NCBI RefSeq assembly: GCF_900176515.1
Contig: NZ_FWXV01000001.1
Coordinates: forward strand, 372,001 to 436,000
Reading direction: 5' to 3'
From: Kibdelosporangium aridum
GTDB lineage: Bacteria; Actinomycetota; Actinomycetes; Mycobacteriales; Pseudonocardiaceae
DNA: 64,000 bases
The notes beneath the pieces are model-generated. The model saw nothing but the letters and a program-made list of their open reading frames with translations, made no database searches and was not told the DNA's origin. Shown here in pieces: positions 53,035-61,461 of the stretch. Numbering within the stretch: position 1 is the first letter of the stretch; each line of letters opens with the position of its first letter. Position numbers and translations under genes: made by a program.

Positions 53035-54010
53035 CGTCCGCACCTCGGTACTCCGCAAGATCACGGTCACATCGGTGATCGGTGGCATCACCTTCCCGCT
53101 GACCAACTTCCTGTTCGACTCGCTGACCGCGCAGCTGATCGGCGCGGTCAGCGTCGGCGCGGTCACCCTCGTCGTGCAATTCCTGATGGACTTCGAACGG
53201 CGGCTCGGCTCGGTGGAGGACAGTCAGAGCGAGCAGACCGAGGACATCCGCAGGGCACTCGACGAGGGCTTCGCCAAAGTCAGTGCGGCGACACAGCTGT
53301 GCGCCCAGCTGGAAGCGGCCGGGATGCGCACCGAGGCCTTGGGGCGGCTGGTCGCGCAGGCCGCGGAGATGGAGCACGTCTCGTCGAACCTGCAGCGGGG
53401 GTTCATCGACACCGAGATGGACCGGGTGACGTACGTCCTGCACGCCTTCGGCGAGAAAGAGGCCACGTACAACGGTGAGGACCGGGAGTGGCTGCTCGGG
53501 CTGACCCGCAACGTCACCAAGTCGATCGACGCGATCAGCACGTCCACCGCGGACGCGGGCCGCACGGAGTTCGAGAACGGCTTCTGGGGATCGAACCTCG
53601 GCCGGTATTACCTTGCCGCGCAACAGGACGCGGTCTGCAAGGGGATCCGGGTCCGCCGGATCTTCGTCGTGCACAGTGCGGAGAGCATCGACGACCACGG
53701 ACTGCTTTCGGTGTGCCGCACCCAGGCGTCACTGGGGATCGAAGTGCGGGTGCTGGACATCACGAACGTGCCGAGCACGCCGACGAGCAATTCGATACTG
53801 CACGACTTCATCCTGTTCGACGACGAGCTGAGCTACGACGTCGTCACCGCGGAGGGCTCGGCTCCGTCGATCCTGTGCACCCGGCTGGTTCTGCGGGAGG
53901 AGGAGATCAAGAAACGCCGGGACCGCTTCCGGCACTTCTGGGACTGGGCCACTCCATTGTCTATTGTGGACGATCGGCTGGCTGGCCGGGTGTTGCGGAG
54001 GCAGGGATGA
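53021..54010 (+). CDS. Membrane-anchored protein with PLD-like domain, paralogue 1
   Basis: A 329-residue protein from GTG 53021, with GGAGG 5 bases upstream inside the SCO2521-type gene. A membrane hairpin (about 15-32 and 38-54) is followed by a helical, probably coiled-coil stretch (60-110) and a domain with EDREWLLGLT. Alternating strands such as IRVRRIFVVHS, IEVRVLDI and DFILFDDELSYDVV follow. The pattern recalls PLD-like folds without an HKD pair. The gene 490 bases downstream is a clear paralogue (same hairpin, EDREWLLGLT and terminal F-R-x-FW). A sensor or effector tied to the SCO252x proteins is likely. Confidence 0.75.
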   Translation: MGKNDVRTSVLRKITVTSVIGGITFPLTNFLFDSLTAQLIGAVSVGAVTLVVQFLMDFERRLGSVEDSQSEQTEDIRRALDEGFAKVSAATQLCAQLEAAGMRTEALGRLVAQAAEMEHVSSNLQRGFIDTEMDRVTYVLHAFGEKEATYNGEDREWLLGLTRNVTKSIDAISTSTADAGRTEFENGFWGSNLGRYYLAAQQDAVCKGIRVRRIFVVHSAESIDDHGLLSVCRTQASLGIEVRVLDITNVPSTPTSNSILHDFILFDDELSYDVVTAEGSAPSILCTRLVLREEEIKKRRDRFRHFWDWATPLSIVDDRLAGRVLRRQG

Positions 54011-54489
54011 TGCCCGTCGCCAAGATCGTCGACCAGGACGTGATGATCCGGGCCGCGGGCGAGGCCGATCTGGCCGACCTCGGCGAGTTGGACACGGAGA
54101 TATTCGGCGAGCTCGCGTATCCGCCTTTCGTGCTGCGCCAGTGGTTTGACCTCTACCGGGGGTGGTGGCTGGTGGCCGAGCACCCGGATGGCCTGCGCGG
54201 CTATTCCTTGGGCGTGCCTGTCTTCGACCGCAGTCGCGGTTGGTTGCTCGGATTGGGCGTCAGGCAGGAGTTCTGGGGACGTGGTTACGGGCGTTCGCTG
54301 ACCGTCAACTCGATGCGGTTGCTCGAAGGAGTCGGGGTGCGGGAGGTGCATCTGACCGTCGAGCCCGGCAACCGCCCGGCGATCGCGTTGTACCAGGACC
54401 TCGGCTTCGCGGTGGATCGCTTGGTCAAGGACTACCTCGGCCCCGGCCACGACCGGCTGCTGATGATCGCGGCCCTGCGTTCCGGGTAA
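54007..54489 (+). CDS. GNAT family N-acetyltransferase
   Basis: A 160-residue GNAT enzyme. The acetyl-CoA loop is VRQEFWGRGYGRSL, followed by VHLTVEPGNRPAIALYQDLGF, which is the standard motif B. ATG 54007 overlaps the upstream stop (ATGA), and ATG 54010 is equally possible. It lies between two paralogous membrane proteins, so it may acetylate one of them or a small molecule linked to the pathway. No substrate can be read from the sequence. Confidence 0.88.
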   Translation: MMPVAKIVDQDVMIRAAGEADLADLGELDTEIFGELAYPPFVLRQWFDLYRGWWLVAEHPDGLRGYSLGVPVFDRSRGWLLGLGVRQEFWGRGYGRSLTVNSMRLLEGVGVREVHLTVEPGNRPAIALYQDLGFAVDRLVKDYLGPGHDRLLMIAALRSG

Positions 54490-54498
54490 CGGGTTTCC

Positions 54499-55413
54499 GT
54501 GCTGCGCAAGGTCATCATCACGTCGGTCGTCGGCGGATGCGCCTACTTGCTGGCCACGCTGGTCCTCGATTCACTTGCCGCCCAGCTCATCGTGGCGGCT
54601 GGTGTCGGTGCGGTCAGCCTGATGGTCCAGTTCCTGATCGGCTTCGAGCGACGGCTGGCCGCGGTCGAGGACGGCCAGCACGGCCAGACGGCCACCCTGC
54701 AGCGCGCGGTCCGTCAGGGGTTCGCCAAGGTCAGCGCGGCGACCCAGTTGCTGGCGCGGCTTGAAGCGGCCGAGTCGAAGAACAACGCCATCGGGCGCTT
54801 GGTCGGGCAAGCGGCGGCGATCGAGCCCGGTGCGTCCCCGCTGCTGGTGAAGTTCGTCGAGACCGAGATGAACCGGATGACGGAGTTCCTGCACTCGGTC
54901 GAGCACCAGGAACTCACCTACGACGGCGAGGACCGGGAGTGGCTGCTCGGGCTGACATGTAACGCGACCAGTTCGATCAACGCGATCAGTCTGTGCACAG
55001 TGGACGCCGACAAGCCCGGTTTCTGGGCGCAGCCCCTCGGTCTGGACTACCTGGCGGCCCAGCAGGTGGCGATCCAGCGAGGCGTGCGAATCCGGCGGCT
55101 GTTCGTGGTCCATGGCCCCGAACACGTTGACGACCGGAGCTTGCGGATGGTGTACGAGTCGCAGGCCTCGGTGGGTATCGAGGTCCGTGTGCTGAACGCG
55201 ACCGACATGCCGCTGGCCGACTTCGCCGTGTTCGACGACGTGGTGAGCTACGAGGTCGTCTCCGGCCCTCGGTTCGCGGGCGCCGATCCGGTGATCTTGT
55301 GTACCCGGCTGGTGTTCCGGCCAGACGACGTCAGCAGGCAGATGGAGCGGTTCCGGGACTTCTGGCAGCGCGCGCGACCGTACGGTCAGTCCCGGGCATT
55401 GAACGACTCCTGA
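54499..55413 (+). CDS. Membrane-anchored protein with PLD-like domain, paralogue 2
   Basis: A 304-residue paralogue of the protein at 53021. It has a membrane hairpin at about 5-22 and 28-44, a helical linker with GFAKVSAATQLLARLEAAE, and EDREWLLGLT. The strands VRIRRLFVVHG and IEVRVLNA and a terminal FRDFWQRA follow. It lacks an HKD motif. GTG 54499 is 9 bases after the acetyltransferase stop, with only a weak ribosome-binding site. It is the last gene of the operon and overlaps the convergent HxlR gene by 28 bases. Confidence 0.75.
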   Translation: MLRKVIITSVVGGCAYLLATLVLDSLAAQLIVAAGVGAVSLMVQFLIGFERRLAAVEDGQHGQTATLQRAVRQGFAKVSAATQLLARLEAAESKNNAIGRLVGQAAAIEPGASPLLVKFVETEMNRMTEFLHSVEHQELTYDGEDREWLLGLTCNATSSINAISLCTVDADKPGFWAQPLGLDYLAAQQVAIQRGVRIRRLFVVHGPEHVDDRSLRMVYESQASVGIEVRVLNATDMPLADFAVFDDVVSYEVVSGPRFAGADPVILCTRLVFRPDDVSRQMERFRDFWQRARPYGQSRALNDS

Positions 55414-55760
55414 GCTGCCAGCACCTGGGGCATGCGGTCCTGCAGCAGGCCGATCAGCTCAAGCACCTTGTCGGCCATCTCGCGGCCGAGGTCAGTGAGG
55501 CTGTACTCGACATGCAGGCGGTTGGTGGTCTGCACGTCGCGGCGGACGAACCCGTCGCGCTCCAGCGCCTGCAACGCCTGGGCCAGCATCTTCTGGCTGA
55601 CGCCCTCGACCCGCCTGGCCAGTGCGTTGAAGCGCATCGGGCCGTCGGCCAGCGCGCCGAGCGCCAGCAGGCCCCATCGGTTGGTGATGTGGTCCAGCGT
55701 CGGCCGGGACGGGCACGCGCGCCCGAACACGTCGTACTCGATGGTTTCTTCCCCGGACAT
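55386..55760 (-). CDS. HxlR family transcriptional regulator
   Basis: A 124-residue winged-helix regulator with the HxlR pattern: C16 before a DHITNRWGLLALGAL helix, RFNALARRVEGVSQKMLAQAL, and a wing with VEYSLTDLGRE. The single N-terminal Cys matches the thiol sensor of redox- or electrophile-sensing members, though sensing is not shown. It is divergent from the secreted SnoaL-like gene, with repeats in the shared promoter. Confidence 0.93.
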   Translation of the reverse strand: MSGEETIEYDVFGRACPSRPTLDHITNRWGLLALGALADGPMRFNALARRVEGVSQKMLAQALQALERDGFVRRDVQTTNRLHVEYSLTDLGREMADKVLELIGLLQDRMPQVLAAQESFNARD

Positions 55761-55799
55761 GCCTCAATGGTACCTAACTCACATCGGTATCTGAGGCAT
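55759..55799. promoter_or_regulatory. Candidate HxlR operator between divergent genes
   Basis: ATGCCTCA (55759-55766, including the HxlR start codon) and TGAGGCAT (55792-55799) are perfect inverted arms. Inside lie related direct elements GGTACCTAA (55769) and GGTATCTGA (55786), 17 bases apart. Location and symmetry suit autoregulation by the HxlR protein. Confidence 0.45.
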
Positions 55800-55853
55800 T
55801 GCGGTTTCTAATAGTTACTGCAATCCTTTGGATACCGAGAGAGAGGACCACCG

Positions 55854-56471
55854 ATGCTCGACCGTCGTTCACTCATCACCAACGGGGGCGCCGCCGCGTT
55901 CGGCGCGCTCGCATTAGCCGCCGTCACCGGCGGCGCACACGCTGCCGAGGCCGCGCCAGCCGGATACAACCCGTGGGTCCCGATGCCTGACCCGGCCACC
56001 ACGCCCGTGCCCAACCCGCCGTTCGCGAAGGACCTCACCCGCGAGGAGCGCCGCAACCTCGAGACGTTCGACGAGCTCGACTTCGACGTCTTCACCCACG
56101 AGAAGTGGGCACGGCTCGGCGAGAGCCACGCGCGCCACATCCGCGTGCACTGGCCAGACGGCCACTACACCGACGGCATCGACCGGCACATCCAGGACCT
56201 GAAAGCGCTGTTCGTCTGGGCGCCGGACACCCGGATCCACTCGCACTACCTGCGTGTCGCCCAGGGCGGGCTGACCGCTGTCGCCGGCGTCATGCAGGGC
56301 ACCTTCACCCAGCCGATGCCCGACGGCAAGGGCGGTTTCATCCAGCCGACCGGCAAGAAGTACGCGATCAACATGGCCACCATCGGCCTGTGGAACAAGC
56401 GCGGCACGATGGACGAGGAGTTCCTGTTCTGGGACAACCAGACCTTCTTCCAGCAAATCGGACTCGGCTGA
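55854..56471 (+). CDS. Exported SnoaL-like (NTF2-fold) protein
   Basis: A 205-residue protein. It begins with a Tat-type signal (DRRSLITN, then a hydrophobic AFGALALAAV segment, and a cleavage site near AHAAEA). The mature part resembles ester-cyclase/SnoaL-like domains, with HIRVHWPDGHYTDGIDRHIQDLKALF and WNKRGTMDEEFLFWDNQTFFQQIGL. Related proteins act on polyketide-like or unknown ligands. ATG 55854 follows GAGAGGA at a suitable distance. Probably controlled by the adjacent HxlR repressor. Confidence 0.85.
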   Translation: MLDRRSLITNGGAAAFGALALAAVTGGAHAAEAAPAGYNPWVPMPDPATTPVPNPPFAKDLTREERRNLETFDELDFDVFTHEKWARLGESHARHIRVHWPDGHYTDGIDRHIQDLKALFVWAPDTRIHSHYLRVAQGGLTAVAGVMQGTFTQPMPDGKGGFIQPTGKKYAINMATIGLWNKRGTMDEEFLFWDNQTFFQQIGLG

Positions 56472-56560
56472 CCCGGCACGCCCCCGGATGATCAGCGCGT
56501 GTTCATCCGGGGGACGCCTGCTTCGGCCACAATGCGCCTCCCAGCTCAAAAGGAGGGCCA

Positions 56561-58738
56561 GTGGTCCGGTTATGCGCAGGTCTGATCGCCTGTGGGTTGA
56601 TCATGTCGGCATCGCCCGCGGCGGCGACCATGCCCGAGCGGTTCCAGCGATCCGACACGATGCCGGTGTTCGGCAACAGCTCCGCCGCTGAGCACACGGC
56701 CGCTGAGATCGCCGCCGCCACGGCGGACGGCAAGCTGGTCGTCTACACCGACTCGCCCGCGCGCCGGATCGGGTTCGCCAAGGCCGGATCCAAGCTCACC
56801 CCGGACGGCGTGCTGGCCATGCCGGGCGAGCCGACGTCGGTCGACATCGTCGGCGGGCTTGCCCTGGTCGCCGTCAACACCTCGAAGTCGCACACCGGCC
56901 CTTCCGGTGTGCTCGTGATCGTCGACTTGAGCAAGCGTTCGGTCGTGGCCACGCACGAGCTGGGTGGCCAGCCGGACTCGATCGACATCTCCGCCGACGG
57001 CCGGTACGCGGCGATCGCGGTGGAGAACGAGCGCGACGAGGACGTCAACGATGGGGAGATCCCGCAGCTCCCGGCCGGTTTTCTGACCATCGTCGACCTT
57101 GTCGGCGCACCGGCGGCGTGGCAGCTGCGCAAGGTGGAGCTGACCGGGATCGCGCAGGTCGCGCCGACCGACCCCGAACCGGAGTACGTCAGCATCAACG
57201 GCCGTAACCAGGTGGCCGTGACGCTGCAGGAGAACAACCACATCGCGATCGTGGACCTGCGCTCCGGCAACCTCGTCAGGCACTTCTCGGCAGGCGCGGC
57301 CACGGTCAAGGGCGTCGACACCGAGGACGACGGCAAGATCTCACCGACCGAGACCGTCACCGCCGCTCGCGAGCCGGATGCCGTTGCGTGGTTGGACGAT
57401 CGCGCGCTCGGTACTGCGGACGAGGGCGACTATCTCGGCGGCTCGCGTACGTGGACGGTCTTCGACGCCGACTCCGGCAAAGTCTTGTATTCCTCAGGCA
57501 ACGAACTCGACCAGATCGCCATCCGCCAGGGCCAGTACCCGGATGGCCGGTCAGACAACAAGGGCGTCGAGCCGGAAGGCTTGGCCGTCGCCACGTTCGG
57601 CCGTGAGCGATACGTTTTCGTCGGTATGGAACGCGCGAACCTCGTCGCGGTCTATGACGTCAGCAATGCGCGTAAGCCCAAGTTCGTGCAGGCGCTGCCG
57701 ACTGGCGTTGGGCCAGAAGGACTGCTGCCGATCCCGGCAACCGGCGCGCTCGTGGTCTCGGCGGAAGAGGACTCCGCGGCGGACAACATCCGATCTTCGC
57801 TCAGCGCGTATCGGCTGACTCGCACGCCGCTGGCGTTGTCGTTGGCGCACAACCAGGGCACGCCGTCGATCGTGTCCGACGGGATCGGATTCGGTGCGCT
57901 GTCCGGGCTTTCCGGTATCCCCGGCAACTTCCGTGACGTGGTTTCCGTGACTGACGCGGCATACAGCCCGACACGTGTGCTGACCATCGACGCGGTGGCG
58001 GCGCCCGCGCGCGTCCGCAAAGAGCTGACGCTGACCAAGGACGGCAAGCCCATCGGCTACGACGGCGAAGGCATTGCCGCCCGTCGCGGCGGCGGTTACT
58101 GGATCGCGGTGGAAGGCGATGGCAAGCAGTCGCCGAACCTGCTGGTGGAGGTGGCCGCGACGGGTGCTGTCGTGCGGGAGATCCCGCTGCCCGACGCCGT
58201 CGCGCAAACCGCGACCAGCAACGGGTTCGAAGGCGTGACCGTGATCGGCAGCGGTGCACAGGAACAGGTTTGGCTTGCCGTGCAACGGGAGTGGAAGGCC
58301 GACAAACCCGGTCAGGCCACGCTGGCCCGGTTCACCCCGGCAACAGGGGAGTGGGCGTTTGCCGCGTACCCGCTCGACGCTGCTGCCGGTGCGTGGATCG
58401 GGCTGTCCGAGGTGACAGCGCTGAACAACCACACGTTGCTGATCCTGGAACGCGACAACCAGCGCGGCGACGCGGCCAAGGTGAAGAAGGTCTACAGCGT
58501 TGACATCAGCGGTGTCACACCTGTGCCGGCAGGCGGCGCGAAACCGGTGGTGACCAAGACCATGGCCAGGGACCTGATGCCCGCGCTCACGGCCGACGGC
58601 GCCGCGACACACGACAAGCCCGAAGGACTGGCCGTGGTCGGCTTCGGCCCGTTCAAGCGGCTGGTCGGCGTGGTCGACAACGACGGCGTCGACGAAGCAC
58701 CGGGCGAGTCGGTGTTCCTGCGCCTTGGCTGGATCTAG
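56561..58738 (+). CDS. Secreted phytase-like esterase-like protein with beta-propeller N terminus
   Basis: A 725-residue exported protein. The signal peptide ends near SPAAATM. Residues 50-430 contain repeated propeller-like blades (SVDIVGGLALVAVN, SIDISADGRYAAIAVEN, PEGLAV). The C-terminal part has the esterase-like domain of phytase-like proteins (GYDGEGIAARRGGGYWIAVEGD, ERDNQRGDAAKVKKVY, KPEGLAVVGFG). Such proteins are thought to act on extracellular phosphoesters, but the activity of this subgroup is not established. GTG 56561 has AGGAGGG 3-4 bases upstream. Its stop overlaps that of the convergent transporter. Confidence 0.87.
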   Translation: MVRLCAGLIACGLIMSASPAAATMPERFQRSDTMPVFGNSSAAEHTAAEIAAATADGKLVVYTDSPARRIGFAKAGSKLTPDGVLAMPGEPTSVDIVGGLALVAVNTSKSHTGPSGVLVIVDLSKRSVVATHELGGQPDSIDISADGRYAAIAVENERDEDVNDGEIPQLPAGFLTIVDLVGAPAAWQLRKVELTGIAQVAPTDPEPEYVSINGRNQVAVTLQENNHIAIVDLRSGNLVRHFSAGAATVKGVDTEDDGKISPTETVTAAREPDAVAWLDDRALGTADEGDYLGGSRTWTVFDADSGKVLYSSGNELDQIAIRQGQYPDGRSDNKGVEPEGLAVATFGRERYVFVGMERANLVAVYDVSNARKPKFVQALPTGVGPEGLLPIPATGALVVSAEEDSAADNIRSSLSAYRLTRTPLALSLAHNQGTPSIVSDGIGFGALSGLSGIPGNFRDVVSVTDAAYSPTRVLTIDAVAAPARVRKELTLTKDGKPIGYDGEGIAARRGGGYWIAVEGDGKQSPNLLVEVAATGAVVREIPLPDAVAQTATSNGFEGVTVIGSGAQEQVWLAVQREWKADKPGQATLARFTPATGEWAFAAYPLDAAAGAWIGLSEVTALNNHTLLILERDNQRGDAAKVKKVYSVDISGVTPVPAGGAKPVVTKTMARDLMPALTADGAATHDKPEGLAVVGFGPFKRLVGVVDNDGVDEAPGESVFLRLGWI

Positions 58739-59562
58739 GACGACGCAAGCAGGATGACGCCAGTGGCGGCGGCCGCGAGGCCCAGCCATTGGCTCCTCCT
58801 GATCCGCTCCTTGAGCACCACGGCGGCGAGGACCACGGTGGCGGCCGGGTAGAGCGCGACGATCACCGCACTGATACTGAGCATCCCTTCCCGTGCCGCG
58901 AGCAGGAACAACAGGTTCGCCAACGAGTCAAGGCACCCGGCGGCAGCGGCCACGACGACCGGAACCTTGCCCTTGTCACTGGTACGAACGAACAAGACGA
59001 CCGAAAACACCAGCAGGCTGCTCACGGTCCGGCCGACGATCAGCGGTGCGACGCCGCTGTCGTGCGGGGCGGCGTCCAGCGTGATGAGCTGAACCGCGAT
59101 CGCCGCACCGGCCAGGACCGCGACGATGATGGCCTTCAACGACACCGCAGCCGACGTCCGGCTGACCGTCACCAACACGATGGCGCCTACGGCAACCGGG
59201 ATACCGATCAACCCGGCGACCGACAGCCGTTCGCCGCCGACGAGCCCGACCACCGCAGGCAGCAAGGCCGAGACGATCGCGGTGATCGGCGCCATGATGC
59301 TCATCGGCCCGATGGACAACGCCAGATACAGCAACGAGAACGCGAACGCCGACGCGACACCGGACAGCGCACCCCACCCGAGCGACCCGGCGTTCCACGC
59401 CGCCCCGAGCACCGGCCACAGCACCAGTTCGATCGCCAGACTGGCCGGCGCGCTGATCACGACCACGCGCAGCACATGCGCCTTCCGGCTGGCCAGACCT
59501 CCGAGAAAATCCGCGACACCGTAAGCGCAAGCCCCCGCGACTGACAACAGGATCATCAGCAC
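58735..59562 (-). CDS. EamA/DMT family transporter
   Basis: A 275-residue inner-membrane protein with ten predicted helices in two EamA repeats (first starting LLSVAGACAYGVADFLGG, second around AVLAGAAIAVQLITLD). It ends with the typical YPAATVVLAAVVLKERIRRSQWLGL. Members export amino acids, nucleotides or drugs. GTG 59562 is chosen; ATG 59556 is the alternative, and the longer frame to 59733 overlaps the next gene's 3' end with unlikely sequence. It is last in a row of minus-strand genes after the MacB-like permease. Confidence 0.9.
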   Translation of the reverse strand: MLMILLSVAGACAYGVADFLGGLASRKAHVLRVVVISAPASLAIELVLWPVLGAAWNAGSLGWGALSGVASAFAFSLLYLALSIGPMSIMAPITAIVSALLPAVVGLVGGERLSVAGLIGIPVAVGAIVLVTVSRTSAAVSLKAIIVAVLAGAAIAVQLITLDAAPHDSGVAPLIVGRTVSSLLVFSVVLFVRTSDKGKVPVVVAAAAGCLDSLANLLFLLAAREGMLSISAVIVALYPAATVVLAAVVLKERIRRSQWLGLAAAATGVILLASS

Positions 59563-59590
59563 CGCACCATCCTGCCGCAGATGATCGGCT

Positions 59591-60796
59591 CTATGTGCCG
59601 GAACGCAGAGCTTCGACCGGTTCCATCCGCGCCGCACGCAACGCCGGATACACACCGGCGAGCAACCCGACCAGCGCACCGACGAGCGGTGCACCTGCGG
59701 CAAGGCTGAGATCCAGTACGGGCGTCCAGTCACGGCTCAGTGAGACGACGACAACCGTGATGGTTCCCGCGCTGGCGCCGATGATGCCGCCGAGCAGCCC
59801 GATCGCGCTGGATTCCACCAGGAACTGGGCGGCGATGTGCCTGCGCGCGGCGCCCAACGCCCTGCGCAGGCCGATCTCGCCGGTCCGTTCCATCACCGTG
59901 ACCAGCGTGACGTTCGCGATCCCGATCGCGCCGACGACGAGTGAGACCAGACCGAGGACCAGGAACAGGGCGTTGACATCGCTCTGCACGGTGCCCCGCA
60001 GCGTCGCCGGATCCGGCGGAGCCAGGACCCGCAGTTGTGCGTAGTCGTTGGGGCTCAACGCGAGTGGTGCCTGCCGGGCGATGCGCTGGGCCGCGCCGAG
60101 TTCAGTGCGGATCAGCACCTCGGTCGGCGGGCCGGTGTTCAGCCGGTCGTTCGCCGTGGTGTACGGCAGGATCACCGCGGAGGCCATGCCCTGCTCGCTT
60201 TCCCGGCCGATCGTGCCGAGGATCCCGATCACGGTGAACGCCTGGTCGTTGACGAACACCGCGGGGGAGTCGTCGACCCGGTTGATCCCGACCAGTTGTG
60301 CCGCCGCCGAACCGAGGATCGCGACCCGGTCGTGCCGCAGGATGTGGCCTTCGTCGAAGAAACGCCCTGCCGAAACACGGGCGTCGAGGGTTTCGAGATG
60401 GTCGGACGTGGTGGCCACAGCGGGCAACGTCCGGTCAGTCACCGTGGTGGGGTCACGCAAATCGTTGGCCCGCACGCGGGAATTCGCCGCGGAGCTCGGC
60501 CTGGCGATCGCGGTCGCGGCACGGACCCCATTGAGCCGCGTCAACTGTGGCAGTGCGGTCCACTCGACGTGCGGCGGAGCCATTTTGTCTATTGTGGACG
60601 GTACGGCTACGGTCACTTCGGTCGCGGTGACCTCGTCGAACCGCCCGGCGATCTGGTTCCCGGCGGTCGCCGCGATACCGAGTGTGATCACCAGTGTGGT
60701 GATGCCGAGAACTGTTCCGAGGACAGTCAACGCCGATCGCAACGGCCGGGCCGTGACTCCGGCGAGTGCTTCCGTTGCGAGGTCACGGGCCTTCAC
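59591..60796 (-). CDS. MacB-like ABC transporter permease
   Basis: A 401-residue permease. One N-terminal helix (LRSALTVLGTVLGITTLVITLGI) is followed by a MacB-type extracytoplasmic domain and three C-terminal helices including VLGLVSLVVGAIGIANVTLV and the ALGAARRHIAAQFLVES segment. With the preceding ATPase and membrane-fusion-like protein it forms a MacAB-type exporter. It overlaps the ATPase gene by 4 bases. Confidence 0.94.
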   Translation of the reverse strand: MKARDLATEALAGVTARPLRSALTVLGTVLGITTLVITLGIAATAGNQIAGRFDEVTATEVTVAVPSTIDKMAPPHVEWTALPQLTRLNGVRAATAIARPSSAANSRVRANDLRDPTTVTDRTLPAVATTSDHLETLDARVSAGRFFDEGHILRHDRVAILGSAAAQLVGINRVDDSPAVFVNDQAFTVIGILGTIGRESEQGMASAVILPYTTANDRLNTGPPTEVLIRTELGAAQRIARQAPLALSPNDYAQLRVLAPPDPATLRGTVQSDVNALFLVLGLVSLVVGAIGIANVTLVTVMERTGEIGLRRALGAARRHIAAQFLVESSAIGLLGGIIGASAGTITVVVVSLSRDWTPVLDLSLAAGAPLVGALVGLLAGVYPALRAARMEPVEALRSGT

Positions 60797-61461
60797 GTCA
60801 GTACGCCATCGTCGATGCGGACGCGGCGGTCGGCTCTTTTGCTCACATCGTTGTCGTGCGTGATCACCACGAGCGTGACACCCTGAGAGCGCAGTTCGTC
60901 GAACAAATCAAGGACCGCTAAGGTGTTCACGTTGTCGAGGTTGCCGGTCGGCTCGTCGCACAGCAGCAGGGACGGCCCGCCGAGCAGCGCCCGCGCGATC
61001 GCGACACGCTGGCGTTCACCACCGGAAAGCCGGTCAGGCCGGAACTTGGTCCGATGCGACAGACCGACCCGTGCCAACGCGGCCTCCGCACGGTCAGTCC
61101 GGCCACGCCGGTCGGCCTTCTGGTAGAGCTCTGCAAGCCCGACGTTGTCCACCACGCTGCGGTGCGGCAGCAAGTGGAAGGCCTGGAACACGAAGCCGAT
61201 CCGGCTGCCGCGCAGCTTCGCCCTGCGGCCTTCGTCCAACGCCGTGGTCTCGATCCCGTCCAGCCGGTACGAACCCGTGTCGGGCCGGTCGAGCAAGCCG
61301 AGCGTGGTGAGCAAAGTGGACTTACCGGAACCGGACGGCCCGACGATGGACAGGTATTCGCCTTTCTCGACTCGAAGGCGGACGTCCCGCAACGCGCGGA
61401 CCGGGGGATCGGCCGGGAAGGTCCGCTCGACACCGTCCAGTTCGATCACCGGAACGGTCAT
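60793..61461 (-). CDS. MacB/LolD-like ABC transporter ATP-binding protein
   Basis: A 222-residue ATPase with Walker A VGPSGSGKST (about 40-48), the Q-loop in FVFQAFHLLPHRS, signature LSGGERQRVAIARAL, Walker B LLLCDEPTGNLD and switch His in VVITHD. It energises the adjacent FtsX/MacB-type permease. Genes overlap by 4 bases on both sides, giving the order adaptor, ATPase, permease. Confidence 0.95.
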   Translation of the reverse strand: MTVPVIELDGVERTFPADPPVRALRDVRLRVEKGEYLSIVGPSGSGKSTLLTTLGLLDRPDTGSYRLDGIETTALDEGRRAKLRGSRIGFVFQAFHLLPHRSVVDNVGLAELYQKADRRGRTDRAEAALARVGLSHRTKFRPDRLSGGERQRVAIARALLGGPSLLLCDEPTGNLDNVNTLAVLDLFDELRSQGVTLVVITHDNDVSKRADRRVRIDDGVLT

